Assembly (NCBI GenBank): GCA_009733575.1
Contig: ML769621.1
Coordinates: 41,622 to 105,621 of the forward strand
DNA from: Gymnopus androsaceus JB14
Lineage: Eukaryota > Basidiomycota > Agaricomycetes > Agaricales > Omphalotaceae
DNA: 64,000 bases
Direction: 5' to 3'
A program made the translations under genes and the position numbers. This document shows positions 1 through 12,900 of this stretch, in pieces; the stretch's first letter is position 1, and each line of letters begins with the position of its first letter. The notes beneath the pieces are model-generated. The model ran no database searches. It was not told the origin of the DNA and saw nothing but the letters and a program-made list of their open reading frames with translations.

Positions 1-3000
1 TTCCTAATGGAAGTTCCAACTTCAACATCTCACGGAACACCTTAATGAGATTGAAAAGGCCATTGCTTCCAATCAGCAGGCAGTAAATGTCACTTCCAGG
101 GGTCATGCTGACAGACCTAGATTGTTGAATAATTTGGCAGATGCTTTGCAATCACGATTCAACCATCTCAGAAGTATGGATGATCTCAACAGTGCTATTG
201 CTATTAAGTGGGAGGCAGTGGATACCATTCCTAATGACCAAGTTGACCTGAAATCTACCTGGTTGTATGATCTGGGAACTGCCTGCTGGCTGCGATTTAA
301 CAGCTTTGGGACAGCTCAGTGATCTTGGAAATGCCATTGTTGCCATACAGCAGGCAGTTGATCTCATTCCTGATAATCACACCAACAAGCCTGTTTGGTT
401 GAGTGCCCTTGGAAGTGCCTTTCAGCTGAGATTCAACTATCTCGGGAATGTGGATGACATTGGGATGGCCATTGATGTTTACAAAAAAGCAATTGGTCTC
501 ACTCCCGAAGGTCATAGCTTTAAGGCCTCTCTTAATGAGTACCCTTGGAATTGCCTACTGGTTGCAATTTGGCCATCTTAGGAGACATGATGACATTGAA
601 AATGCAATTGATTTCCTGAATCAAGCATTGGATCTTACTCCTGATAGTCATCCTGGTAAGCCTTCCCAGTTGATAAATCTAGGAAATGTCTTACAAGCAA
701 GAGTTGAACACTCTGGAAAATTGGATGACATGGAGACTGTTATTGTTCTTGTGAATAAAGCAGTGGATCTTACACCTGATGGCCATGCTTCCAAGGCTTT
801 TTTGCTGGATCACTTAGGAACTATCCTCAATGCGCAATTTGACCGCTTTAGGAAGATGGGGAACATTGATAGTGCCATTTCTTATATTAAAAAGCAGTGG
901 ATATTACTCCAGATGGTCATCCTTCCAAACCAACATGGTTAAATACTCTTGGAGTTGGCCTTCAGTCACGATTTGACTGTCTTGGGACAGTGAATGACAT
1001 TGAGACAGCCATTTTTGTTCATCAGAAAGCAGTTGATCTGACTCCAGAAGGTTGTGTTGATAAGCCTTCCTACCTAAGTAATCTTGGAAAAGCCTTTCGG
1101 GAAAAGTTTCAGTATCTAGGTCAGATTGATGACATTGAGAAAGCCATTTCCTACAGTCAGAAAGCAGTGGATTCCAGTCAACATGGCGATACCCAGAAGG
1201 CTCTGATGTTGAATCATTTAGGAAATGCTTTCCAACTGCGCTTTGTCCATTTTGGAAATCTAGAAGACATTGAGAATGCCATTGTGACTTACCAGAAAGC
1301 AATGGATCTCACTTCTGATAATCATTTCACCAAGCCTAGTATCCTGTCCGACTTTGGAGGTGCATTACATGCACGATTTGACCGCATGGGGGAGCTTCAT
1401 GATCTTGAGAGAACAATTATTATGCAGCAAAAAGCAGTAGATCTTACTCCCATTGGCCATGCTCAGAGGTCCGGCTGGCTGAATAACCTGGGAACTAGCA
1501 TTCAAGAACAATATGAACGTCTTGGAAATCTAGCAGACCTTGAGAGGGCTATTGTGGCAATGAATGAAGCAGTAGATCTCACACCTGATGATCATGTTCA
1601 GAAACCTGCCCAGTTAAATAACCTTGGTGGTGCATTCAAATTGCGATTTGATCATCTTGGTGAATTAGGTGACATTGAGAAAGCCATTGTTTCTCGCCAA
1701 AAAGCAGTAGACCTCACACCTATTGGTCATACTGCTAAGCCTTTGCATTTGAATAACCTTGGAAGTGCCTTACAGTCACGATTTGAGCGGCTTGGTGAAT
1801 TGCATGACATTGAAAAAGCCATTGTAGTTCACCGCAGGCCGTTGATCTCACACCCAAAGAGCATGTTGCCGCATAGGATGTTCGCTGCGCAATTGCCAGT
1901 TATGCAATTTTATGCATGACGTAGTGCAAACTCTATGGAGTGCGGCAATGCTATATATGCAATTTGACAGCAAATTGCGCAGCGAAACATCCTAATGTGG
2001 TTGCATAACCTGGGAAATGCATTCCAGTCACAGTTTTACCACCGCGGAAATATAGAGGATCTTAAGAATGCTATTATTGTTAATCAAGAGGCTGTTGCTC
2101 TTATTCCCGGTGACCATGCTTCCAAACCGGAATACTTGAATAGTCTCGCCATAGCTTACTGGATACGATCTGATCGTCTGGCAAGTCTTGATGACATTGA
2201 AAGTGCAATATCTCTTATGGAGAAAGCAACTGATCTTACTCCTGATGGTCATGCTATCAAGCCTAGCTACCTGTACAATCTTGGAAGTTTCTACCAGTCA
2301 CGGTTTGGACTTCTGGGGGAGTTGTATGACATGGAAAAAGCTATTGGCTACACAATTCGAGCATTGGATCTCACTCCTAGTGACCATGTTGATAAACCAA
2401 AATTGTTGAGTAACCTTGGAAAAGCATTCTGGGAGCAATTTAAGCGTCTAAATGAGGCTCATGACATTGAGAGAGCCATTCTTCTTGGTCAGCAGGCAGT
2501 GGATCTTACCCCTGATAATGACCCAGAAAAAGCTGCTAGATTGGGTAACCTTGGAGCAGCACTGTTATCAAAGTTTCATAGCTTTGAGAATCTGGATGAC
2601 CTCGAACGTGCTATTATTACTGATCAGAAAGTGGTTGATATCACTCCAGGAGGTCATGCCACCAAACATACCTCTTGGAATAATCTTGGAGCTGCATATG
2701 CAGCACGGTTTAGATGCCTTGGAAACTCAAAAGACCTTGAGAGTGCCATTAATGCTTATCAGCAAGCTGTTGATACCACTCCTCCCGGACATGCTGCCAA
2801 GCCTACTCGGTTAAATAATCTTGGAGTGTCTTTCATGTCACAGTTTAAGCTAACTAAGATTCAGGATGATATTGATAAGGCCATTGTTATTATTCAGGAA
2901 GGAGTGTGTCTTACTCCTGATGGTCATGCCAAAAAGCCCACTTGGCTGAGTTCCCTTGCAGATGCCTTTTACACACGATTTGAACACTTTCAGGACAAAA

Positions 3001-4827
3001 ATGACCTCCATTTTGCCCTTTCTTTCTACAAAAATGCTTGCTTTCAGACCTCTGGGCATCCTTTTGTGCAACTGAAAGCTGCAGAATCTTGGGCCAAAAT
3101 CGAAGTATCACTTGAATCAGCTATATCTGCCTTTAAAAGATTTATTGAGTTAATTCCAAAGGTTGTATGGCTTGGACAGAAAATTCACAATCGCTATAAT
3201 CAGCTACCCTTCATAGGTAAAGGCATTAGCTCAGCTGTGGCAATTGCTATTGAAAAAGGAGATTTTTGCCTTGCAGTTGAATGGCTAGAAGAAGGTCGGA
3301 GTGTTGTCTGGGGGCAGATACTGCAACTAAGGACACCACTGGATGATCTTGCTCTGAAGCATCCTGAACAAGCAAGGGATCTGAGACTTATTTCACAGTC
3401 GCTTCAGATTGCAGGGACTTCTCAGTCCAGATTCCAAAATGAAACTCAGGAATTTTTAAATCCGACTTTGGAGGAGGAAGCTCAAGCACATCGTCAGTTA
3501 GCAGGACGTTATGACGTATTGGTCGAGGAAATTCGGATTCTTGATGGGTTTGAAGGATTCTTGAAACCAAAAAAATTTACTGAGCTTGCATCTGCCTCGG
3601 CATATTCACCTGTTATCATTTTGAATTCTACCAATACTCGTTCTGATGCATTAATGCTGTATTCAAGCGGGAAAATCAGGCACATTCCTCTTCCAACACT
3701 TGACTTTTATGATTTAAAACTACTTCAATCAGGTGTACAATCATTCTCTCGGGGGATTTCACATGGTCGCACTGGAGAAAGGCTAGGGATTAAAGGGAAC
3801 CACAAGACTTCCTTGGAGTCAGTACTTGCAAAATTGTGGTCTAAAATTGTGCACCCGATTCTGTTACATATCAAGGAAGTGGTGAGTTTTCTCTTTCAAT
3901 TGACTATGCCAACATTCATATTTATATCCATCGTTCTTTTACAGTGTCCTACAGATTCTCAGAATTCCTTGCCTCATATTACTTGGTGCACTACTGGTGC
4001 TTTCTCGTTTCTCCCATTACATGCCGCTGGAATATACCAATCTCCTAACCCAAAGGAAATTATGAATATTTCTGATTTTGTTGTGTCATCATACATAACG
4101 AAACTATCTGATCTTCTCAGAGTGCCTTCTTCCATGAAACATCCATGGAGCGGATATTATGGCAAGTTTGAACAGTACAAGTACGCCAAGGACAGGACAA
4201 AAGGTGGAAGAGTTGTTTCAGCATCCCCGACTCCTTGCAATATCCCAGTCCAATAACGCAGGTTTTAACGGCCTTCCAGAAACAATAACAGAAATCCAGA
4301 AAATCGAAATACACATACCTGATAGTCAGCTCTGTCATTTGACAGACAATCAAGCAACTGTGGATGCCGTTCTCAAGCACATGCATAGTCATAATTGGGT
4401 CCATCTAGCTTGTCATGGGATTCAGGACATAGAAAACCCGCTGGAATCTGCTTTTGTTCTGCATGATGGCAAACTCAAGATTGAAAGGCTCATGGCTGAG
4501 TCTCTTGAGGGTGTAGAGCTTGCAGTCCTATCCGCATGCCAAACTGCCACAGGAGATCAAAAACTTCCTGAAGAGGCTCTTCACCTTGCAGCTGGCATGC
4601 TTTCTGTGGGATATCTAAGTGTCATTGCTACAATGTGGGCTATTACAGATGAAGATGGGCCAGTCATTGCTGATAGACTCTATGAGCATCTTATACATCA
4701 GGCCACTTCAAAAAGTCGAAGAATTAGTCCTGCATATGCACTTCATGAAGCAGTGAAACATCTCAAAGGGAAAATCCACAAGGAAAATTTTGAGAGATGG
4801 GTTCCATTTGTCCACTTCGGGATTTAA
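1..4827 (+). pseudogene. TPR-CHAT protein (caspase-like), 5' truncated by window, several frameshifts
   Basis: Seen: about 20 tandem TPR-like units of 43-44 residues (consensus around AVDLTPDGHASKP...LNNLG) run from the left edge to about 3.05 kb. A helical linker follows, then a C-terminal CHAT domain with WVHLACHG near 4400 and LSACQTATGD near 4535, which carry the usual His and Cys of this caspase-fold family. Known: agaricomycetes have many TPR-CHAT proteins; bacterial relatives are proteases in defence complexes. The frame is broken by single-base changes near 305, 530, 895 and 1835 and by a MITE at 1874-1994. A normal 63-nt intron fits 3882-3944. The last frame change near 4162-4196 could be a GC-AG intron, but 34 nt would be very short. 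Start lies outside the window. Probably a pseudogene; assembly indels cannot be excluded. Substrate unknown. Confidence 0.85.
1874..1994. mobile_element. 121-bp MITE inserted in the TPR-CHAT gene
   Basis: Terminal inverted repeat of about 22 bp (TAGGATGTTCGCTGCGCAAT at the left, its near-complement at the right), ends TA...TA as for a TA target duplication. It interrupts the last part of a TPR unit. A 27-bp core (GCATGACGTAGTGCAAACTC and onward) recurs, inverted, in the MITE at 43384-43534, so the two belong to one family. Confidence 0.8.
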
Positions 4828-5218
4828 TTGAGTAATACAAGGCATATGATATGTTTCACCACCAGGCAACAATGTGGATGGAAGCTAATGCAGAGTTGAT
4901 GAGTCGTTGGTATATGAACGAAAACACTGACAGTGTACTGTACTATTATGTATTGACATTTGAGTTTATTTCTTGAATTTGTGTGACATGTACCATCGCA
5001 GTAAGTAAACTCGCCTCAGGAATTGTAGCACCTTGAGATTCATGGTAAGAGTTAGTATACTGGTCCCCTTGAACATTGTAGGATTGTGAAAACAGTCAAA
5101 CAGGCCTCAATCACCCAATCTCATCACCGTATGGCATACCCTAGACCCGTGAATCTTCCCGGCTAGCACCCTGCGTAACGGTGGCTACGCACCACCTTAC
5201 CCGGTCTTCAGCTAGAAA
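4828..5218. other. Intergenic, no gene seen
   Basis: 3' flank of the TPR-CHAT gene. No credible ORF or structured repeat recognised. Confidence 0.5.
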
Positions 5219-5638
5219 TCAAAAGAGGTGGCTGCGAATGCGAGGCTCGTCATCGCTGTCTCTGGGAACAGACCTCTTATAAAGGAGCTTGTGAGAGAAG
5301 ATGAGGGTCAATTCATATAAATATTCGTAGCGTGACATCTCTGCTTTCCTGCCAGCCGACATTAATTCCTCCTCCAAGTGGTGAGTCTGAAGTGTTGTGG
5401 TGAGCTTCGAATAGGAACCCGTATCGTACAGCTGCCAGCTAACCCGGGTTGCGTATGTGCTGAGTTTGGGTTTGAGTTTGTAAGGAAAGAAGATTAGAAG
5501 CGGGTTGTGCAGTAGAGAAAGCTGGCGGAGGTTGAGAAGTAGGAGTTCAATTTTGTGGTCTTCGCAGTTCGTAGAAAGACATGAAAACCAACAAGAACTC
5601 GGACATAAAGAGTAACACGCGTATTTCGGACTGAACAC
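5219..5638 (-). CDS. Uncharacterised 139-aa ORF, member of a repeated family
   Basis: Open frame of 139 codons with no domain I recognise. It is the better-preserved member of a family: its first half matches DNA at about 35280-35390 (plus strand there) and its C-terminal part, ending in a DSDDEPRIR-type acidic stretch, matches about 35490-35640 (minus strand there). Because the two blocks are inverted relative to each other at 35 kb, at least one locus is rearranged. Could be a real small gene, the last exon of a larger gene, or repeat-derived. Function unknown. Confidence 0.35.
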   Translation of the reverse strand: MFSPKYACYSLCPSSCWFSCLSTNCEDHKIELLLLNLRQLSLLHNPLLIFFPYKLKPKLSTYATRVSWQLYDTGSYSKLTTTLQTHHLEEELMSAGRKAEMSRYEYLYELTLIFSHKLLYKRSVPRDSDDEPRIRSHLF

Positions 5639-5905
5639 ACCTCATTTATACAATCGAAACCAACCGTTAACGTTGAAACATTGTCTTCTTCAACCACCGC
5701 AAGACCAAGGCCGCTCAGCGTATGTTCTGATTCTGAGGATTCAGGAACAATGAAGCAGTACTGAGGTAAAGTCTGGTTCTTCCAAGTTCATCATTCAATG
5801 TGCCAAAATGAGAATTCACGGTAAAATGGGAGTACGAAAGAAGTTGTCAACATAGCGACAAGTCCCAAGCGAATGAAAAAAAAAACAGTGAAAAAGTAAA
5901 GAGAA

Positions 5906-6801
5906 TCACAGGTCCAACTCCTTGGCGGATACACTGGTCAGAGGTATTAAAGCCACAGTCAAAATACCCCATCCTACCCTAAACCCACAACACCGGCGGA
6001 GAACATTCACGAACGAACGATCAGACTGAAACAGACACACTCCAAATACGATCCAACCTAATACCAAACAAAACGCAAACAAAACGAAAATCCAGGCGCG
6101 ACGTCCTCCTTTCCGTTGGCTGTTCGAAATCAGTGGTACGACGGCGAGACAAAAGGGCTCGGCGTTGTTCCGTGGAAGGGTGAAGATGACCGTTGGAGCC
6201 TGAAGTGGCGGCTCGTCGTGGTGGTCGGTATCAATAGACCATCCTCCACTGCATCCCGGTGTAGTTGGACGAGTTGGACGAGTTGGCCGTCCCATTCCCA
6301 TTCCCAGCGCGAGCCGATTTCCCCCTGCGTGAGTCTGGGTATTCGAAAGGTTAGACGGCCATCTTCCAATCGAAGCTTAACGGCGGTGGTCAAGTCTAAG
6401 AAGGAGAAGAGGATTGAGGTGAGATTACGGTGGTGGTATTGAAGGGTCCGAAGAGATATAGGTTGTCTTCACTGAAAAGATGAATAAATGAATCAGACGT
6501 GTAAGCTGGGACTGAACTCACCTTTTTCAGAATCAGTTTCAAGTCCTTAAACAAAATCGTCGTCTTCCCTCGTTCCGACTCGTGTATAACCACCGTGCCC
6601 GATTGCGAAAAAATTCCTGCATTGATATGAGAAACGTATGATTCGCGGGAAGCTGTCGGGGAGACGTTGGACACCGGGAAGGATTGAGAGCGTAGCCTGA
6701 TAAGGCGAAGGCGACGGGGTTGTGTTGGTGGTGTGCTTGATGGGCGAGATAACCACCTTGTTGCTATTGCTGTTCTTCTTGTTCTTAAACGCACGGCACT
6801 A
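5906..6801 (-). CDS. Uncharacterised minus-strand gene with membrane segments (exons only)
   Basis: Minus-strand coding potential in at least two exons. The upstream part (about 6800-6522) contains the run IFSQSGTVVIHESERGKTT and ends at a good donor (GTGAGT at about 6522), with a candidate acceptor near 6473. The downstream part (stop at 5906) has a hydrophobic stretch IFVLFAFCLVLGWIVFGVCL followed by a second, weaker one, so a membrane protein is plausible. I could not join all exons in one frame, and a direct splice of the two sites above would give an immediate stop. Family not recognised. Confidence 0.35.
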
Positions 6802-7676
6802 AGAAGGAAAGAAGGAAGGTGAGAAGATGGAGCGTCAGAAAATCAGAATAGATTGAGAGAAAAAATAAATCGAGAAAAAGACTCCCCAAAACCAATAATC
6901 GAAAAAGAAAATGACCCTAATAATCACTAGTCAACGCCGGTCCAACATCCTCGTATTCACCAATCGCACTCACTCTTCCATACCCAGACCCAAAGCTCCC
7001 TGACTCCCCTTGCTACCCTTATTTCCATTCTTCCTTCGCCCATGCTAGGACTCCGCATACTAATCCCCGCTTGATATCATCCGCACTCAACATGACGGGA
7101 CCGAACCGAGTGGGTTGGGGACATTGCTCGGTCCTCACCGTTTTCGAATGGGGAATATGGCGGAGCAGGAGACGTGAAACCAGACGGAGCCTCGATTGGT
7201 TTGGACCATAAAGCGCCGACGGAGTGGATATGGAAGCAGACTGGGACCCTGAGTATACGTCCCCTTAATCCCTATCATACTGTCCGTAATTCATCGAACC
7301 GGGAAAGACGGGAAGCTTCTTGAGCACCAGAACCCAGAACCGATACTCCCAAGCTCCCGCTGGTGACAACCATGTCATCGCCACCGTCCTCTTCAGCACT
7401 AGACCGATGGGCTAAACCTCCTTCTACATCCTCCTATCCGCCAGATTTTCCGTCATTTCTAGGCATTTCTGACCGTCGGTTAGGTCGTTGGTTACTGTGC
7501 CTGGGTTTGTATGGGTCAAAGAACTGAGGTAAGCGGGGAGCGTTTGGGAGGTGGGCATTAGCCAGCGCCGAGCAGCCCGATCGAAGGAAGCACGGGAGAG
7601 GAGGAATGATGGGTTCACGGGAAGAGGGCACAGAGGGAGGAAGCGAAGCCTCTCTGCTAGCAGTCTGCGTCTGCGT
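6802..7676. other. No confident gene; low-complexity coding-like sequence
   Basis: Several short ORFs rich in Ser, Pro and Arg on both strands. None shows a domain or a convincing splice pattern. May be upstream exons or UTR of the neighbouring minus-strand genes. Confidence 0.3.
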
Positions 7677-8166
7677 CTAATTCTTTGGCGGCGACTCGGC
7701 GTCCTCATCCTCCTCAGCTTCGTTAGACTGGGAGGGAAGCTTCTTTATTGCTTGGCAGACGCCGCCACCGCAGTAGAATCCGTACATTAGCTGGATTGTA
7801 TTCTGTGTTTGAACTTGGTAGATACCAATCGTGTCGGGCGCAAATCGCCATTGCATCACAGACTGGAAACAAATACGAACTCGTAAATACAGGAATCGAA
7901 TGCGTAATTCAGACTGAACATACCTTATTCACTAATTGATTCCCAACATCCTTCAAGCGCCGTCGTCTTTAGGAATGAACAGTAAAGAGCCTTAGTTCAA
8001 CGTCACGTCGTTGGGATTGTTGGTTTCCGATAATTCCAAGCGAGAATGAAGGTGGTAGAGAAGGCGTAGGATCCTCCGATTCAATATCTGTCGGCTTTAA
8101 AAGGTCGAAATGAGGTCGTTCGATATGAGAGTAGAGAGCAAGTTGGAGAAGCGCGTTGACGCCCAT
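7677..8166 (-). CDS. Uncharacterised minus-strand gene, partial model
   Basis: A 65-codon ORF starts at 8166 just inside the flank of the large transposon. Further down, an exon ending near 7927 (donor GTATGT) can be joined across a roughly 60-nt intron to an exon reading WRFAPDTIGIYQVQTQN and ending in an acidic tail with a stop at 7677. The spliced frame is consistent over that junction, but the connection to the 8166 start is not resolved. No family recognised. The big element (8208 onward) sits immediately upstream of the start, so promoter loss is possible. Confidence 0.35.
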
Positions 8167-8207
8167 GCCGCATCTATGACGTTACTTTTCACGGAAAATT
8201 CTACTTC

Positions 8208-8712
8208 TACTTGGTGTGCGAAAAAGTAACCGGATATTTATTTTTGGCCTGTATAATTGCACCTCCCACAGCTTTGTGTCAGCCTGAAACTATTGTGGCA
8301 GACTCATGTATAATCCACTTTATCCTGGTACTCACCTGGAGCCTCAGTTTGCACTGTGTTACTCTCTATATCAGGTTCATTTTGGCAGGAAAATAGCCAA
8401 TTTTGGTGTTTCCGGAAGTTGAGGGCAATTTTACAAGGTAGAATGTATATAATGGCTTGGTGTTGGTACCAAAGTGTTGAATGGACACCTTTGACCCAGC
8501 ACAATATGGCTAGGCCTGAATCCGACCCTTCTAGGAGGTTGTTGTTGTTACACAAGAATCCTCGCTAGAGGGGCCTGAAAAGCGGAGGCAAATTTTGGCA
8601 CAGACTTTTTATTTCCCAATATATTTTTATAGATTAGCTAAATTAGGATCGGCCCGCTAGATATGCTCGGGTCGATCGGTCCAGCTACTGATAATAAACT
8701 CCGTTTACTTCT
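8208..8712 (+). repeat. Left terminal inverted repeat of the large transposon
   Basis: Outer block 8208-8240 and inner block 8511-8712 match the right end in inverted orientation. The roughly 270 bp between them is unlike the right end, so the left arm carries an extra or diverged segment. Confidence 0.8.
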
Positions 8713-9903
8713 TCTCGATGCGTCGACGCGACAACACAGCGTTCACTACACAAATTGACCCTTTATGTATTCTCAAGATCAGCCCATTGACATCTCATTC
8801 TTTAACTTAACTGCAGAAGACTCGAGAGCATCAGCAGGCCTGCCAATTCCACAGGGTTTTGTTGCGCGCAAACCACGAACAATGAGAAAGAGGACAAAGA
8901 GTGCAGTTGAGCCGACGTTTATCATTTCTCATGATGCTCAGAATGTTTCGTTGTTGATTCAGGCACAATCTGCACTAGAATTCGATACAAATTCCACTCC
9001 ATCTACTCCATCTCATCTGGCTTTGCTTTTGCCAATACCAGGCCTCAACCTTGATGAACCTTTTGCTTCACCAGAGCAGTTCCGACACTCTCCTAGCTCT
9101 CTATTCACCGATGCATCTTATCACACTCCCATATCCACTACACGCAGAGATCTTACATGGAGTCCTGACACTCCTGTCTTTACATCATCATCAGAAGCTG
9201 AGCCTTCGAGCTCACCCGAAATCGCAACTCCATCCTGCACAGTTCCCAAATGGAAAGCCTATACTTCAGATGACTTCAGAGCTGATAAGCCTACAATTCA
9301 GCATCATTCCAGTGCTAACCTACGCAATCATAAGCTTTCCAAAGCCACTGATGCTCTCAATGTGCTTGCAAAGCTTGGAATTTCACTCTTCGACCTTGTT
9401 GATATCATTTTAGAGCCTAAAAATGTCAACACATTTCTCAATCAGCAGAATAACTTCTTTTGACGTGACTCTGTTCTCATACCGCATTTACTCATGCGCA
9501 TATATGACAACAATATAGGTCAGGAGGTCTTCCGACGATGGTTACCTCCAACTTTCATTTGAGATCAATTCTGTTCCCAGATATCCCAGCAGATGGAGGC
9601 AGCAAAGTCCAGTTTTCACATGAACACTCAGAAGTTTAGTATTGACTTCCTCAAGAACTTTGATCTATGAAGGGATGTTTTGGCATGCGCAGAGAGACAC
9701 CTTCCTGACTGGATGTGTGTTCTTAAAGCTGCAACAGGATGCTTAGAGTCGCCACAGAAGGAAACCGAATCTGAAATTGTGAGTTTGAATCATTGAACAT
9801 TATTTGCTTTTCATTATATATGTATAGGGACGACTTGTGATGACATGCCAGGCAATGAACATCTGTTCTTTACAGTGTTTGCAGTTACAATACCTCTTGG
9901 GTA

Positions 9904-12900
9904 CTGTATAATTACGACCAGTAGTTCCCATGGTGTTACGCGTTACGCTGGGAACTTCAGGATACCATGTTCCTGGGGCGGTGTGATGCGTTATGCAGCG
10001 GATCATAAGTTCGCGCCGTCAGGCGCCCGAAATTTTTTTATTAACATTACACCCAACTTGTCACTTCAATCTAGTTCAATCTAGTTCAGTTATTCATATG
10101 GCTACACCTGCTTGGTCTGCTGCTACCAAAGATGAGCAAAAACGTGCAAAACTCTTCTTCCGCATTCCCAAAAATGCGAAACGTATCCTCCTCCCGAACC
10201 GCCGTGATTCAATATGGGAGATGCTTCAATTCGAGTTACCTCCAATCACATCGTCACATTCGGAATCCCCCAAATACACCGAGTTCTTCTCCGACCAACT
10301 CCCCTCTATACCCACACCTGATTTCCTCCAAAAACTACGAAAATTACCTCTTCCAAATGCAACGGCTATTCAGCAGCTCAATACTCTTTCGCGTGAGCAC
10401 TGGATGAACGGGGCAGAGTCAGTCCGTTACATCCACCTGACTGGCGAGGAGACATTATTCCCTTTATGGGTGGTCTCGTTTTGGACAGTGGTTTTGACCA
10501 CCTATTACCAAGTTCGGCGGCCCTGGTTGCGGAATTTAGACTGGATAAATGAGCTTCGAAATCAGCACTCCAAGGAAAACCAACGTTGTGAGGCTGAACA
10601 GACCTTTCAGATGCTCGGCAGTATTCCTTGGGCTGCTCCAAAGAAGGGACTTGGGGATTCATTACCCATTCACTCTCTCTGGCGCATCTTAGGGAAGAAC
10701 TGGCTGAACAGTACCGCTATTGATAATGCCTTGGAGGTGTTGAAGGCTGAGGTCGATGACAGCCGAAAGCTTAGTGGAAAGTTCCTTGTCCGCGACACTG
10801 CTACAATCGAAAAATTGGTTCAGCTATTCAGTGGAGAAGGAAGACAGGAGGAGTATGAGAAATGTGGATGGTTAACATCCATTGCAAGGGAGATTTTCGA
10901 AGATGGAAAGACACTAGTTTCAGTCGCTCACCTTGGAAAACTTCCCCCGCACAAAGGTGAAACAGTCGGCCTTGACCATTGGGTCCCAATTGCCATTGAT
11001 GGAAAACTCCACCGGTTCCTGTACGCTGACTCGCTGTGCGGGAAGAAGGCTCCTGTGATGCCTCCCAGGTTATTGAAAGCTCTTCAAGAGTGGAAAAGTC
11101 AATATACCTTCACCGAGTTCACAACCAAAATCATGCCCATTTCTTCCCAGAGCGATGACCATTCTTGTGGTCCATGCGCTATCAATGCAATCGAGCACCT
11201 TGTCCGTCCAGGAATTGTTGATATAGTCAAACCCAGCCAGATTGCAGTACTGCGACTTCAGACGATGTCTAAAATCATTGGTCGGATCAGGGAGATGGTA
11301 TGTCCATGTACATAATTGTTCAACAGACAACTTACCTTTAGGCTTTTTCTAGAGCAGCGGTGTGACTATGGCCTCAGTTTCTGAAGATTCAGAGGACTCG
11401 GACCTTGAGGATGACTGCATAGACATATCAGTGACCACCTTCGAGGAATATGCTGCATCAGCTGAATTTACCTTTCAACTTTCGCCGCCTTCACAGGTTT
11501 CATCATTGCCACCATCCAATTCATCTCAACTACTGGCGTATGACCCGCAACCTAGTCCAACCCCAGCAGATGACCCGCAACCTAGTCCAACCCCAGCGGA
11601 TGACCCGCGACCTAGTCCAAACCCAGTAGATGACCCGCGACCCAGTCCAACCCCAGCGGATGACCCAGCGGATTTGGAAAAAGCTTCAGCCAAGTTGACC
11701 AAGGATGATCGTTGTTCACTAGATGCATTCTTCATGAAAATCACACCTGAGCGGAAAGCGGAGGATGACAAGCGTGAGTTTGAGGAATTGGCAGCAGAGC
11801 GGGAGGAGATGAAGGAGATGAAGGAAAAGCACGAACGCCAGAACCTTCTGGATAAAAGAGAGAAGGCAAAAGGTCGACAGCAGGCTTTCCGTGACCGCGC
11901 TAAAGCTAAGAAGGAAGAAGCAGGGGAAACGAGTCAGCAAGGAAAGGTTAGTGATGATAACGAAACAACTAAACAATTACTCATACCTTATATAGAAGCG
12001 AAAGCTTCAAGACTTCGATGGTCAAGATGACAACCTGAATCTAGCAGAAGCTTCACGTCCTCGTCGTGAGCTCAAACAGGATATAAAGAATTCGAAACGA
12101 AATACTAACACTCGCGGGAGAAAACCAACAGAGAATCACGAAAAGGCTAAACGGATGAACTGGACACTACCACTTATCTGGCCACAAATCGATGCTGCTG
12201 CACGACGAGCAGGCCATCCGTGGAGTCCAAAGGCAATTGTCGAAATTGCACAAAGGTCTAATTATCCTGTCTTCAAAACCCTCACTCGACAAGTGCTGGG
12301 CCGGTGGATTGATCAGGAAGCAAAGTCGAAGGGAGTTTTCAAGTGGAAGGATAGCGTTCTGGAGGATGTTAAGCGCGGAAATTCTCTTGGTGGTCAGACT
12401 ACACGACGTGGTATTCTTGTAAGCATTTTCAAAAATGTTAGGAGATAAAACTAATATACCAATGTAGGATTCTGTTCCAGAAGTTTGTGAGCTGATTGCA
12501 AAGCAGCTCAAGGGCATTCGAGAAAGTGGAGCAGTCCTAAACTCATTATCAGTCCGGGGGATTATGGTTGGTATAATTCAGAAGCACGCACCTCAACTTT
12601 TTGACCAGCTCTTAGCCGATGGCACCAGATTTCGCTGCTCGGAGTCATTTGTTCGGAAATACCTCGTAAATGAGCTGGACTGGAGCTTTCGTACAACAAC
12701 TCGTGCAGCTCAAAAGCTTCCTGAAAATGTTGAGGAAATATTGACGGAGGCCGCACTACGAGAAGCACACCTCATCCGTAAATATGACATCCCTGCAGCA
12801 CTGCGAGTTAACACAGACCAAACACAAACTGTCTACCAACAGGGAACGAATACGACCTGGAATAAAAAGGGCGATCGTCAGGTTCCAGCAGTGGGCATTG

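Noticed and set aside
1874..1994. MITE acting as an intron
   Set aside because: It lacks suitable GT...AG ends at the junctions, and the host frame is already broken 40 bp upstream.
12167..12517. Minus-strand ORF of 116 codons opposite the transposase
   Set aside because: Antisense to spliced coding sequence with intact plus-strand frame; no domain.
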